From NCBI GenBank assembly GCA_002423265.1, contig DIVE01000050.1:16985-33246 (forward strand): a stretch of DNA of 16,262 nucleotides, read 5' to 3'. The notes beneath the pieces are model-generated. The model worked only from the letters and a program-made list of their open reading frames with translations. It was not told where the DNA came from and did no database searches. A program made the translations under genes and the position numbers. This stretch comes from Methylophilaceae bacterium UBA6140 (lineage in GTDB: Bacteria > Pseudomonadota > Gammaproteobacteria > Burkholderiales > Methylophilaceae). This document shows positions 1-6,957 of this stretch, piece by piece. How positions within the stretch are numbered: position 1 is the stretch's first letter; each line of letters begins with the position of its first letter.

Positions 1-34
1 GGAAGCAGGATTTTTGAAGCATCAAGAAGGAATC

Positions 35-145
35 ATGAAAGATCAGAACAGCGAAAGACGTAAACGCAGTATCAAGCTCGGCCTGCTTTTCGGATTGTTG
101 GTGTTGGTCGTTTATCTCGGATCCATGTATCTGCTGTGGGCATAA
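35..145 (+). CDS. Small cytochrome oxidase assembly peptide (36 aa)
   Basis: This 36-codon ORF begins with ATG and is preceded by AAGGA at a spacing of about four bases. It encodes a charged N-terminus (MKDQNSERRKRSIK) followed by one hydrophobic segment (about residues 15-35), so it is a single-pass inner-membrane peptide with its basic end in the cytoplasm. Its stop codon overlaps the ATG of ctaG (TAATG), which implies translational coupling. Very small one-helix proteins directly before ctaG are a known feature of betaproteobacterial cox operons and are annotated as cytochrome oxidase small assembly proteins. The assignment rests on position and topology rather than on a catalytic motif. 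The exact role in CuB insertion is an inference. Confidence 0.8.
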   Translation: MKDQNSERRKRSIKLGLLFGLLVLVVYLGSMYLLWA

Positions 146-690
146 TGAACGCATACGAGGAAAGGCAGAAGGCCAATCGCAGGCTGGGGCTGAAGTTGTT
201 GTGGCTGGTAGGCGGTTCCATCCTGTTTGCTTTTTCACTGGTGCCTTTGTATGACGTGTTCTGCACTGTGACCGGCTTGAACGGCAAGACTGAAAACAGC
301 GCAACACAGCAGCTGCATTCTGCCGTGGACGAGCAGCGCTGGGTCAAGGTGGAATTTACCAGCAATGTGATGCCGGGCTTGTCGTGGAATTTCCATCCCA
401 AACAGAACAGCGTGATGGTGAGGCCCGGGCAGATTGAGACGGTGTTGTTCGAGGCCAGAAACATGACCAACGAGGTGGTGGCAGGGCAGGCAGTACCCAG
501 TGTCAGCCCGTCGAGTGCAACCACCCATTTCAAGAAGATCGAATGTTTTTGTTTTGTCAGACAAGAGTTGCAACCTGGCGAAAGCAAGCTCATGCCGCTG
601 AGGTTTTACGTGAGCCCGGATTTGCCGCAGAAGGTGGAAGTAGTGACGCTGTCCTATGCGTTTTTCAACGCAGTGAAGGCGGCGAATTAA
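145..690 (+). CDS. ctaG: Cytochrome c oxidase assembly protein CtaG/Cox11, copper chaperone for CuB
   Basis: The protein (181 aa) has the Cox11 layout: a cytoplasmic tail, one membrane helix (about residues 15-36) and a periplasmic beta domain. Copper-ligand cysteines are visible: Cys40 just after the helix (DVFC) and the paired Cys134/Cys136 in the family signature KIECFCF. The downstream LMPLRFYVSPDLP stretch is also typical. Members of this family deliver Cu(I) to the CuB site of subunit I of heme-copper oxidases. The ATG at 145 overlaps the previous stop codon and gives the normal family N-terminus. A GTG nine bases upstream would add only three residues and lies inside the previous ORF, so I did not use it. 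The gene lies 69 bases before coxC on the same strand. Confidence 0.95.
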   Translation: MNAYEERQKANRRLGLKLLWLVGGSILFAFSLVPLYDVFCTVTGLNGKTENSATQQLHSAVDEQRWVKVEFTSNVMPGLSWNFHPKQNSVMVRPGQIETVLFEARNMTNEVVAGQAVPSVSPSSATTHFKKIECFCFVRQELQPGESKLMPLRFYVSPDLPQKVEVVTLSYAFFNAVKAAN

Positions 691-759
691 GGAGGTCGCG
701 AAGCGTCGGCTAGCTGCGCGAAGACAATAAAATAAGCAATAAAGCACGGGAGCTAATGC

Positions 760-1656
760 ATGGCTACACATTCTGAGAATCAGTATTTTGTACCAACGCC
801 CAGTCTATATCCGGTATTCATGTCGGTCGGCATACTAACGCTGGCATCCGGATTCATTTTCAGCATCAACAATTACAGTGCCGGCAACTGGATGATGATC
901 GCCGGTGCAGCGCTCATTGTGCTGATGACCTTTTTCTGGATGGGTAAGGTGATTGCCGAGAATCAGAGCGGCGTCTACAAACAGTGGGAAGATAAATCCT
1001 TTCGCTGGGGCATGATTGCATTCATCTGTTCCGAGATTGCATTTTTCGCCGCTTTCTTCGGCGCCTTGTTTTACATGCGCATCATCTCGGTGCCTGAGCT
1101 GGCGAGCTTCGACCCCGATTTCACCATGCACAAGGGCTTCACCGAAGCATGGCCCTCACTCGGCCCGGGCGGTGATGTCATCCGCTATGGTGGCGCGTTG
1201 GAAACCTATGCACCGCCCTCCAATTTCAGTCCGATGGGCGCGTGGGGCTTGCCGGCGATCAATACACTGATCCTGCTCACATCCGGTGCGACGATCACAT
1301 GGGCGCACTGGGGCTTGCTCAAGAATAACCGCAAGCAACTGGTGCTGGGCATGTTCCTGACTGTTGCGCTCGGTATTGCCTTCCTGTTATGCCAGGCCTA
1401 TGAATATCATCATGCCTATACTGATCTTGGGCTGACCTTGGGCGCAGGCGCCTATGGCAGCACTTTCTTCATGCTGACCGGCTTTCACGGTTTCCATGTG
1501 ACGCTGGGCACCATCATGCTGATCGTGATCCTCCTGCGTTGCATGAAAGGCCACTTTACGCCGGATCGTCACTTCGGTTTCGAGGGCGTGGCCTGGTACT
1601 GGCACTTTGTTGATGTGGTCTGGCTGGGCTTGTTTATCTTCGTTTACTGGCTGTAA
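760..1656 (+). CDS. coxC: Cytochrome c oxidase subunit III
   Basis: The 298-aa product is strongly hydrophobic with about seven membrane helices. It has the subunit III signature FRWGMIAFICSEIAFFAAFF, including the conserved glutamate of helix III (within CSEI) implicated in the oxygen entry path and in stability of the oxidase. The C-terminal blocks FHGFHVTLG and WYWHFVDVVWLGLFIFVYW are classic for the family. The start is an ATG with a GGGAG ribosome-binding site seven to eight bases upstream. Some betaproteobacteria have a small DUF2970 gene between ctaG and this gene; here the 69-base spacer holds no ORF. Transcription should end at the strong terminator right after the stop. Subunits I and II must lie upstream, outside the window. 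Confidence 0.97.
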   Translation: MATHSENQYFVPTPSLYPVFMSVGILTLASGFIFSINNYSAGNWMMIAGAALIVLMTFFWMGKVIAENQSGVYKQWEDKSFRWGMIAFICSEIAFFAAFFGALFYMRIISVPELASFDPDFTMHKGFTEAWPSLGPGGDVIRYGGALETYAPPSNFSPMGAWGLPAINTLILLTSGATITWAHWGLLKNNRKQLVLGMFLTVALGIAFLLCQAYEYHHAYTDLGLTLGAGAYGSTFFMLTGFHGFHVTLGTIMLIVILLRCMKGHFTPDRHFGFEGVAWYWHFVDVVWLGLFIFVYWL

Positions 1657-1666
1657 TGCAGATAAC

Positions 1667-1698
1667 AAAAAGGGCGTTGCATGCGCAGCGCCCTTTTT
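1667..1698. terminator. Strong bidirectional intrinsic terminator between coxC and the antisense gene
   Basis: A 14-bp stem (AAAAAGGGCGTTGC at 1667-1680 with GCAGCGCCCTTTTT at 1685-1698, one G-T wobble) closes on a four-base loop. The T-run on the plus strand and the A-run on the other side make it work in both directions. It ends coxC on the plus strand and the 64-aa gene on the minus strand, whose stop lies 19 bases away. Confidence 0.92.
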
Positions 1699-1716
1699 GC
1701 AGGGTTTGAAGTGGCG

Positions 1717-1911
1717 TCAGTGCCCGATGACGCCGGTCAGGTAACCAAGCATGAGGGCGATGAACAGCAGGATGGAAAGCGTGATGCGTACAGTAAGTGC
1801 CTTGGCGGTGCGGTCGCTGCTGCCCTTGTCTTTCGCCAGAAAAAACAGCGCAGAGAACAGGCTGCCGACAATAACAACGAGTGTGAGCACAATGGCAATC
1901 TTGATCAGCAT
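1717..1911 (-). CDS. Twin transmembrane protein, DUF2909 family
   Basis: The 64-aa product consists of two hydrophobic helices (about residues 3-25 and 42-62) joined by a short basic and polar loop (AKDKGSSDRTAK). This is the layout of the DUF2909 twin-transmembrane family. The ATG is preceded by GGAG about nine bases upstream. The gene is transcribed against the flanking oxidase genes. It faces coxC tail to tail across a bidirectional terminator and SURF1 head to head across a few dozen bases. In betaproteobacteria this small gene is commonly found at this position, which suggests an oxidase-linked role, but no function is established from the sequence. Confidence 0.85.
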   Translation of the reverse strand: MLIKIAIVLTLVVIVGSLFSALFFLAKDKGSSDRTAKALTVRITLSILLFIALMLGYLTGVIGH

Positions 1912-1952
1912 GAGCGTTTCTCCGCGTGGTTTCCGTTGATTATGCGACCCGG

Positions 1953-2720
1953 GTGAGTGATTTGCAATTTCGATTTTCAGACCTCCGTTTCCGCCCCACG
2001 CTGGTTGGTACCCTGCTGATGCTGGTCTGCATTCCGCTCTTTATCAAATTCGGTTTCTGGCAGTACAACAAGGCCGAGCAGAAGCGGCAGTTGCAGGCGA
2101 TGTTCGACCGTGCGCTCACGACCGAGGCTGTGGAATTGCCGCAGGCATTCGATGACATCGGGATATGGCGTTATCGGCAAGTGAAGGTGGCGGGACATTA
2201 TGAGCCTCGTTATCAGATCCTGCTTGATAACCAGGTCGAGCAGGATCGCGTTGGCTACCACGTCATTACGCCGCTCAAAATCGGCGGCACGGAAAAGTAC
2301 GTGTTGGTGGATCGTGGCTGGATCGCCGCGAATACTGACAGAAATCAGTTGCCAGAGGTGTTGCCGCCTGCCGGCGAGCAGCAAGTGAGAGGTCATCTGT
2401 GGTTGCCGGCGGACAAGTTTTACAGCCTGGAATCAGACGCCAGATCAGATGGGCAAAGGCTCTGGAAAACGGTGTGGCAAAACATGGATATGGCTGCTTA
2501 CCGGCAATCGGTTCCAGCCGAAGTGTTGCCGTTGGTCATCCGGCTGGATGCCGAGATCAAGACAGGCGGGTATTTGCGGCAATGGCCCGCACCGGCCGAG
2601 CGCATCACGACCCATATCGGCTATGCCTACCAATGGTTCGGCTTTGCGGCAGCAGCATTGTTGATATGGCTGTTTACCAGTATCAAGTGGCAAGAAACAT
2701 CAGGTAGCAGCAACCATTAA
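1953..2720 (+). CDS. SURF1-family cytochrome oxidase assembly protein
   Basis: SURF1 proteins help insert or stabilise heme A in oxidase subunit I. The product (about 255 aa) has the family plan: an N-terminal helix (LVGTLLMLVCIPLFIKFGFWQ), a periplasmic domain and a C-terminal helix. Family motifs are FGFWQYNKAEQK after helix 1, YVLVDRGWIA in the middle, and HIGYAYQWFGFAAAALLIWL at the end. The start is uncertain. A GTG at 1926 adds nine unlikely residues and lies only 14 bases from the divergent start. GTG 1953 gives a natural N-terminus (VSDLQFRF). TTG 1962 has the better Shine-Dalgarno-like GGGTGA. No clear promoter is visible, so it may lie inside the divergent DUF2909 gene. Confidence 0.92.
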   Translation: MSDLQFRFSDLRFRPTLVGTLLMLVCIPLFIKFGFWQYNKAEQKRQLQAMFDRALTTEAVELPQAFDDIGIWRYRQVKVAGHYEPRYQILLDNQVEQDRVGYHVITPLKIGGTEKYVLVDRGWIAANTDRNQLPEVLPPAGEQQVRGHLWLPADKFYSLESDARSDGQRLWKTVWQNMDMAAYRQSVPAEVLPLVIRLDAEIKTGGYLRQWPAPAERITTHIGYAYQWFGFAAAALLIWLFTSIKWQETSGSSNH

Positions 2721-2733
2721 AGCGACAGGGAAA

Positions 2734-3354
2734 ATGCAGACAGAGAATCAGCTATTGAACGCGGCCAAGCAGCCGAACCGGCCCAAGGGCCGTTGGATGT
2801 TGTTGTTGCTATTCATTTTTTTCGCCGCTCCGCTGGTGATTGTCGTTGTGATGCACAAGCTGGATTGGCACCCCTCGGGCGCCAGCCGCGGTCATATGGT
2901 GATGCCGGCCAAACCGGTCGCGATGCCGGAAGGCGTTCGGGATAGCGAAGGTCAGCTGATAGCGTCAGGATTCTGGAAGGAAAAATGGAGCATGGTTTAC
3001 ATCGCAGAAGAGTGCGATGTCGCCTGTACTGCCAGGCTGCATGAAATGCGGCAGATTCACATGTCGCTTTCGAAACACATTCCGCGAGTTCAGCGCGTAC
3101 TGATTACCGGCAGCGCCGACGTCAGCGCGCTCAAGCAGAAATATCCGGATCTGGTCGTGCTCAATCAGCCCTCGGCACAACATGCGGAACTGATGCAGCA
3201 ATTCGATCTGCCGCAGCTACCCGCTGCCGGCGCACATCGCGTCTATTTCGTCGACCCATTGAGCTATCTGATGATGAGTTATCCGGTTAACACTGCCGCC
3301 GCCGATATCCGCAAGGATCTGGGGCGGCTTCTGGCATACGCCTGGGCGGGCTAG
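2734..3354 (+). CDS. Membrane-anchored Sco-like (thioredoxin-fold) oxidase assembly protein
   Basis: The product (206 aa) has a basic cytoplasmic N-terminus, one membrane helix (about residues 21-40) and a periplasmic domain. That domain contains Cys94-x3-Cys98 (ECDVAC), the same spacing as the copper-binding CxxxC of Sco1/SenC proteins. The later HRVYFVDPLSYLMMSYP block resembles the Sco strand that follows the copper-ligand histidine, with His168 as the possible third ligand in a shifted position. It sits 13 bases after SURF1 and four bases before ctaA, inside the oxidase assembly operon. I infer a role in CuA or CuB maturation or in thiol reduction. Homologues are often annotated only as transmembrane or hypothetical proteins, so the function is not certain. 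Confidence 0.75.
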   Translation: MQTENQLLNAAKQPNRPKGRWMLLLLFIFFAAPLVIVVVMHKLDWHPSGASRGHMVMPAKPVAMPEGVRDSEGQLIASGFWKEKWSMVYIAEECDVACTARLHEMRQIHMSLSKHIPRVQRVLITGSADVSALKQKYPDLVVLNQPSAQHAELMQQFDLPQLPAAGAHRVYFVDPLSYLMMSYPVNTAAADIRKDLGRLLAYAWAG

Positions 3355-3358
3355 AGCG

Positions 3359-4360
3359 ATGTTCGGCAGCTCGGTCAAATGGTTCAGGCATCTTGCACTT
3401 GCCGCTACGCTATTGGCGGTGTGCGTCGTCTCTCTCGGCGCTTATGTGCGTTTGTCCGATGCCGGCCTCGGCTGTCCCGATTGGCCCGGCTGTTTCGGCA
3501 CCATGACCGTGCCCGAGAGCGAGGCTGCAATCAGACAGGCACAGGCGGCATTCCCGCACAGCGATTTCGATCACGGTAAAGCCTGGAAGGAGATGCTGCA
3601 CCGCTATCTTGCCGGCACGCTCGGCCTGATGGTACTGGTGCTGGCCATACTCGGCTGGCGCGCCAGAAGGTTGATTCAGGTTTCACCCTGGACGCCTACT
3701 GCGCTGCTGGTACTTGTGACCTTTCAGGCCATGCTGGGCATGTGGACGGTGACCATGCTGCTCAAGCCTGCAGTCGTCACCGCACATCTGCTCGGCGGCA
3801 TGGCAACGCTGGCCTTGTTGACCTGGATCACGCATCGCCATTGGGGCGTGGTCTCGGGCCGGTTCGTCAAAGCGGGTGGTTTGCGTGTGGCGATCAGGCT
3901 CGGCCTGCTGGTGCTGTTTGCGCAGATATTACTGGGCGGCTGGACCAGCACCAATTACGCGGCGCTGGCCTGCACGGACTTTCCCACTTGTCATGGCGAA
4001 TGGCTGCCGGCGATGGATTTCTCCAATGCCTATCACTGGATACGCGACCTCGGTGAATCGATCGACGGTACGCCGCTGAGTCTGGCCGCACTGACCGCAA
4101 TCCAATGGACGCATCGGGTGGGCGCGCTGGTGGTGCTGGTGTATTTCGGGCTTTTGGCCTGGCGCCTGTTGCGTGTCGAGTACGTGAGCAATGTCAGCTT
4201 GCTGCTGTTGACCTTGCTCGTTGTGCAAATTGCGCTGGGGATCGCCAATCTCCTGCTGCATTTGCCGCTGGTGCTGGCGGTAGGACATAACCTCGGGGCC
4301 GCGTTGCTGGTGGTCACCCTGGTGGTGTTGAATTCGAAAATTACAGAATTGCCAAAATAG
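3359..4360 (+). CDS. ctaA: Heme A synthase
   Basis: CtaA oxidises the C8 methyl group of heme O to give heme A for aa3 oxidases. The 333-aa protein has about eight membrane helices. The N-terminal helix and loop read [19 protein letters not shown], with a loop cysteine pair, and a second pair occurs at ACTDFPTC. Four histidines expected to bind hemes appear in [23 protein letters not shown] and VGHNLGAA. The ATG lies four bases after the upstream stop codon and 11 bases separate its stop from ctaB, so it is co-transcribed with both. Confidence 0.96.
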   Translation: MFGSSVKWFRHLALAATLLAVCVVSLGAYVRLSDAGLGCPDWPGCFGTMTVPESEAAIRQAQAAFPHSDFDHGKAWKEMLHRYLAGTLGLMVLVLAILGWRARRLIQVSPWTPTALLVLVTFQAMLGMWTVTMLLKPAVVTAHLLGGMATLALLTWITHRHWGVVSGRFVKAGGLRVAIRLGLLVLFAQILLGGWTSTNYAALACTDFPTCHGEWLPAMDFSNAYHWIRDLGESIDGTPLSLAALTAIQWTHRVGALVVLVYFGLLAWRLLRVEYVSNVSLLLLTLLVVQIALGIANLLLHLPLVLAVGHNLGAALLVVTLVVLNSKITELPK

Positions 4361-4371
4361 GGAGGCGTTTC

Positions 4372-5289
4372 ATGAGTGCTATCACGATTGCGAACCTGCA
4401 GAAAATCACCGTGCATCTGGGTCAGGAGTTTCTCAAATTCTTCCCGCTCTGCAAACCACGGGTGACGGCGCTGATTGTCTTCACAGCGATGATCGGCATG
4501 TTTCTCGCCACCCCCGACATGGTGCCGCTCGGCCTGCTGCTGGCGGCAACCATCGGTATCGGCATGGCTTCCGGTGCGGCGGCGGCGTTCAATTGCCTGA
4601 TCGAGCAGAAGATCGACGCCAGAATGGCCCGCACGCGCGGCAGGCCGCTGCCTACAGGGCAAGTCACCGCCATGCAGACCATGGTGTTCGCAACGCTGCT
4701 CGGGCTGGCCGGTTTGCTGATACTTTATTATCTGGTCAATCCGCTCACTATGTGGCTCACCTTTGCTACTTTTCTTGGTTATGCGGTGATCTACACCATA
4801 TTTCTCAAACCGGCGACGCCGCTCAACATCGTCATCGGCGGCGCATCCGGCGCCATGCCGCCGGTACTGGGCTGGGCTGCGGTCAACAACATGGTTGGTC
4901 CCGAGGCGCTGATCCTGTTTCTCATCATCTTTGCCTGGACGCCGCCGCATTTCTGGGCGCTTGCCTTGTACCGCCGTGCCGAATACGCCAAGGTCGGTAT
5001 GCCCATGCTGCCGGTGACGCATGGTGAGGAATTCACCCGCCTGCATATCCTGCTCTATACCGTCATTCTGTTTGCCGTCGCCCTGATGCCCTACGGTCAT
5101 GGCATGAGCGGTCTGATTTATCTGGCAGCATCGCTGGTGCTCAACAGCATATTCATGGTCTATGCCGTCGCGCTTTACCGCAAGTACTCCGATGCGCTTT
5201 CACGCAGCATGTTCAGGTACTCCATTCTCTATCTCAGCCTGCTCTTTGCAGCATTGCTGGTCGATCATTACTGGTACATCGGACTCTAG
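4372..5289 (+). CDS. ctaB: Protoheme IX farnesyltransferase (heme O synthase)
   Basis: This UbiA-superfamily prenyltransferase adds a farnesyl group to heme B to form heme O, the substrate of the CtaA product encoded just upstream. The 305-aa protein has about nine helices. The first aspartate-rich prenyl-diphosphate/Mg site reads [21 protein letters not shown] and the second region is [34 protein letters not shown] and HGEEFTR are further family blocks. The start ATG has a GGGAGG ribosome-binding site nearby. It is the last gene of the oxidase block. No full-length Sco gene follows it as in some relatives; a secretion locus does. Confidence 0.97.
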   Translation: MSAITIANLQKITVHLGQEFLKFFPLCKPRVTALIVFTAMIGMFLATPDMVPLGLLLAATIGIGMASGAAAAFNCLIEQKIDARMARTRGRPLPTGQVTAMQTMVFATLLGLAGLLILYYLVNPLTMWLTFATFLGYAVIYTIFLKPATPLNIVIGGASGAMPPVLGWAAVNNMVGPEALILFLIIFAWTPPHFWALALYRRAEYAKVGMPMLPVTHGEEFTRLHILLYTVILFAVALMPYGHGMSGLIYLAASLVLNSIFMVYAVALYRKYSDALSRSMFRYSILYLSLLFAALLVDHYWYIGL

Positions 5290-5309
5290 GAAAGCGCTGA
5301 TTTATTCGT

Positions 5310-5385
5310 GATTCCGGCGAAAGCCGGAATCGAGTATTTTCAGGCGCCTGGACACCGGCTTGCGTCGGTGTGGAGTACTTTTCAG
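5310..5385. repeat. REP-like double-hairpin element
   Basis: Hairpin 1 is GATTCCGGC-GAAA-GCCGGAATC (5310-5331), a perfect 9-bp stem with a GAAA loop. Hairpin 2 is ACACCGGC-TTGC-GTCGGTGT (5352-5371), an 8-bp stem with one wobble. Each is followed by nearly the same tail: GAGTATTTTCAG at 5332-5343 and GAGTACTTTTCAG at 5373-5385. A perfect palindrome, CAGGCGCCTG (5341-5350), joins them. The first arm resembles the ATTCC(G/C)GCGAAAGC(G/C)GGAAT repeats scattered between genes in many beta- and gammaproteobacteria. The second arm looks decayed. It may also act as the 3' end or a weak terminator of the ctaB transcript. Confidence 0.75.
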
Positions 5386-5503
5386 TGTTTCCTTTGCCCC
5401 CGACGAGATATTGCCTGGGTGAGCACGTCCGGTCTCGTTTGTTCCGGAATATCCGGGCTATCAGTTTAATCAGGTAAATTTCCCCATATAAATATTAATT
5501 TTT

Positions 5504-5521
5504 ATCACCTATTTGGGTGAT
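5504..5521. promoter_or_regulatory. 18-bp palindrome, candidate operator of the secretion operon
   Basis: ATCACC-TATTTG-GGTGAT is a perfect inverted repeat with 6-bp arms and a 6-base spacer, in AT-rich DNA about 93 bases before the first secretion gene and 11 bases after a TATAAA sequence. The shape suits a dimeric helix-turn-helix regulator. I do not recognise the motif of any specific regulator, and the TATAAA promoter is itself weakly supported. Confidence 0.35.
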
Positions 5522-5613
5522 GACGCTCCCTGACCACTCTGTAAAAATCGCATTGCTCATAAAGACTTTGTGATGAGGCTTGGTGTGGCTCCATAGCTTG
5601 GGAGTGAGATAAA

Positions 5614-6957
5614 GTGTCATTTTTATCATTTGAAGGTAGCGTTTCTCTCGAAGCCAGATGCTCGGGTATCTGTAAAAAGGCATTGCTGATTACCATGATC
5701 TCAATGCCTTTCCTTTTTTCTGCCGGCTCAAACGCAGTAGCACCTGTCATGCCCGCCGAAATGGAACAGGCGATACGCACTGCAATTCAAACCCATCCTG
5801 ATGTCATGGCGGCCGATTCCCAGCGTTTGTCCGCGCATTCGCAAGTGGTCGCAGGCGATTACCGCTGGTTTCCGCGTGCCGATGTTTCCGCACGAACCGG
5901 TAAAAGTGGAGATCGCTATTCCGTTATCGGCTTGCAGCAAACCTTGTGGGATGCCGGCAGGCTGAATGCCGATTACGAAGCAGTCAAGGCCAATGAACAA
6001 GCGGCGCTTTCCGGCAAAGGCGCCACCATGGAAGCCATCGGCATGGCTGCGGCCAATGCCTATCTCAACCTCGCCCGTGCAAGAGAGCAGTTGCTGGTCG
6101 CAGAGGAAAATGTTGAGCAGCATGAACAGTTGCACGCCAGCGTCATTAAACGCAATGAAGGCGGTATCGGCAGCAAATCCGATGTCACACTGACCACTTC
6201 AAGACTTCAGCAAGCGCGTGCAGCGGCGCGGCAGTGGCAGGGTGAAGTCGGCCGTGCCGAAGCCGCATATCTATCGGTCATCGGCTCCGAAGCGCCGGCA
6301 AGCGGTCTGCAGGCGCTTGCGCTGTGGGAAGTCGAAAATGGCCGTGAAGGCGTGATTACCCGTGTTGCTGCACGTTCGCCCACGCTGCAGAAACTGCGCG
6401 AGGAAGTTAGGGTGGCCGAAGCCGTGGTCGATTCGAAAAAAGCCCAGCTCTACCCGTCTCTCTACGCCCGTATCGATAACACCCATTATTTCGGCAGCAG
6501 CCCGGTCGATAACGACACCCGTTTCTCCATCAATTTCGAGTGGCAGAACGACGTTGCACTGAGTCAGCGCTATCATATCGACGCAGCCCAGCATCAGGTC
6601 ATGGCGGCGCGCCGTGCGCTGGAATCCGAACAGCGCCGGCTGACCGAAGCCGCCAGCAGTTACTGGGATGACTACCTCACGGCAATCAACCGCACTGCCG
6701 AACTGGATCAATTTGCCGCTTCTGCAGTGGAGACCGTGCAACTGTTCAAGCGGCAGTTCACCATCGGTCGGCGTTCATGGCCGGAGGTCATGAACACCCT
6801 GCAGGATCTCTATGCTGCACGTAACCAGAAAGTGGATGCCCGTTATGCCGCCATGTCATCGCGCATGCGGCTGGCATTTCTCGGCGGCGAAATGGACGGT
6901 TTTCTGGGCGCTCAAGCCCCGGCAGATGCGCATAAGCAAGCGGCGGAGCAGCCATGA
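5614..6957 (+). CDS. TolC-family outer-membrane channel protein of type I secretion
   Basis: TolC-type proteins form the outer-membrane and periplasmic duct of type I secretion systems. The 447-aa protein begins at a GTG with GGGAG nine bases upstream. The signal sequence is carried by KKALLITMISMPFLFSAG and cleavage probably follows SNAVA (about residue 43). The mature part starts with MEQAIRTAIQTHPDV and contains GLQQTLWDAGRLNADYEA and the alanine- and glutamine-rich helices of the family, seen twice as the internal duplication expects. Its stop overlaps the next ATG by four bases (ATGA), so it is translationally coupled to the ABC transporter. The local order OMP, ABC, adaptor, adhesin matches LapE/B/C-like systems. 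A start at ATG 5695 is possible but would remove the basic n-region. Confidence 0.9.
   Translation: MSFLSFEGSVSLEARCSGICKKALLITMISMPFLFSAGSNAVAPVMPAEMEQAIRTAIQTHPDVMAADSQRLSAHSQVVAGDYRWFPRADVSARTGKSGDRYSVIGLQQTLWDAGRLNADYEAVKANEQAALSGKGATMEAIGMAAANAYLNLARAREQLLVAEENVEQHEQLHASVIKRNEGGIGSKSDVTLTTSRLQQARAAARQWQGEVGRAEAAYLSVIGSEAPASGLQALALWEVENGREGVITRVAARSPTLQKLREEVRVAEAVVDSKKAQLYPSLYARIDNTHYFGSSPVDNDTRFSINFEWQNDVALSQRYHIDAAQHQVMAARRALESEQRRLTEAASSYWDDYLTAINRTAELDQFAASAVETVQLFKRQFTIGRRSWPEVMNTLQDLYAARNQKVDARYAAMSSRMRLAFLGGEMDGFLGAQAPADAHKQAAEQP
5676..5719 (+). other. Terminator-like hairpin inside the signal-peptide coding region
   Basis: AAAGGCATTG (5676-5685) pairs perfectly with CAATGCCTTT (5702-5711) across a 16-base loop, and CC plus six T bases follow (5714-5719). 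This has the form of an intrinsic terminator. It lies 62 to 106 bases inside the TolC-family ORF, so active translation would cover it. Whether it attenuates the operon or is chance is unknown. Confidence 0.4.

Larger units (their letters stand above)
5290..5613. other. 324-base intergenic region between the oxidase and secretion loci
   Basis: No convincing gene lies here. It holds a two-hairpin REP-like element (5310-5385), a short CCGGA-ATA-TCCGG palindrome (5444-5456), an AT-rich stretch with TATAAA at 5487-5492 that could be a -10 box (its best -35, TTTAAT at 5465-5470, is poor), and an 18-bp palindrome just downstream of it. The ribosome-binding site of the TolC-family gene, GGGAG, is at 5600-5604. 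Minus-strand ORFs that cross the right half have no family likeness and no supporting start signals. Confidence 0.6.

Noticed and set aside
4033..5100. A 355-codon open frame on the minus strand across ctaA and ctaB
   Set aside because: It is antisense to two certain membrane-protein genes, spans their junction, and has a His/Arg/Gln-rich composition typical of a shadow frame in GC-rich DNA.
5386..5613. A possible cyclic-di-GMP riboswitch before the secretion and adhesin operon
   Set aside because: Such control would be plausible for biofilm genes, but I could not find the conserved core sequences of the known classes; only simple palindromes are present.
5495..5780. Two minus-strand frames across the start of the TolC-family gene
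   Set aside because: They have no family likeness and no good ribosome-binding site, and they overlap the promoter and signal-peptide region of a real gene.
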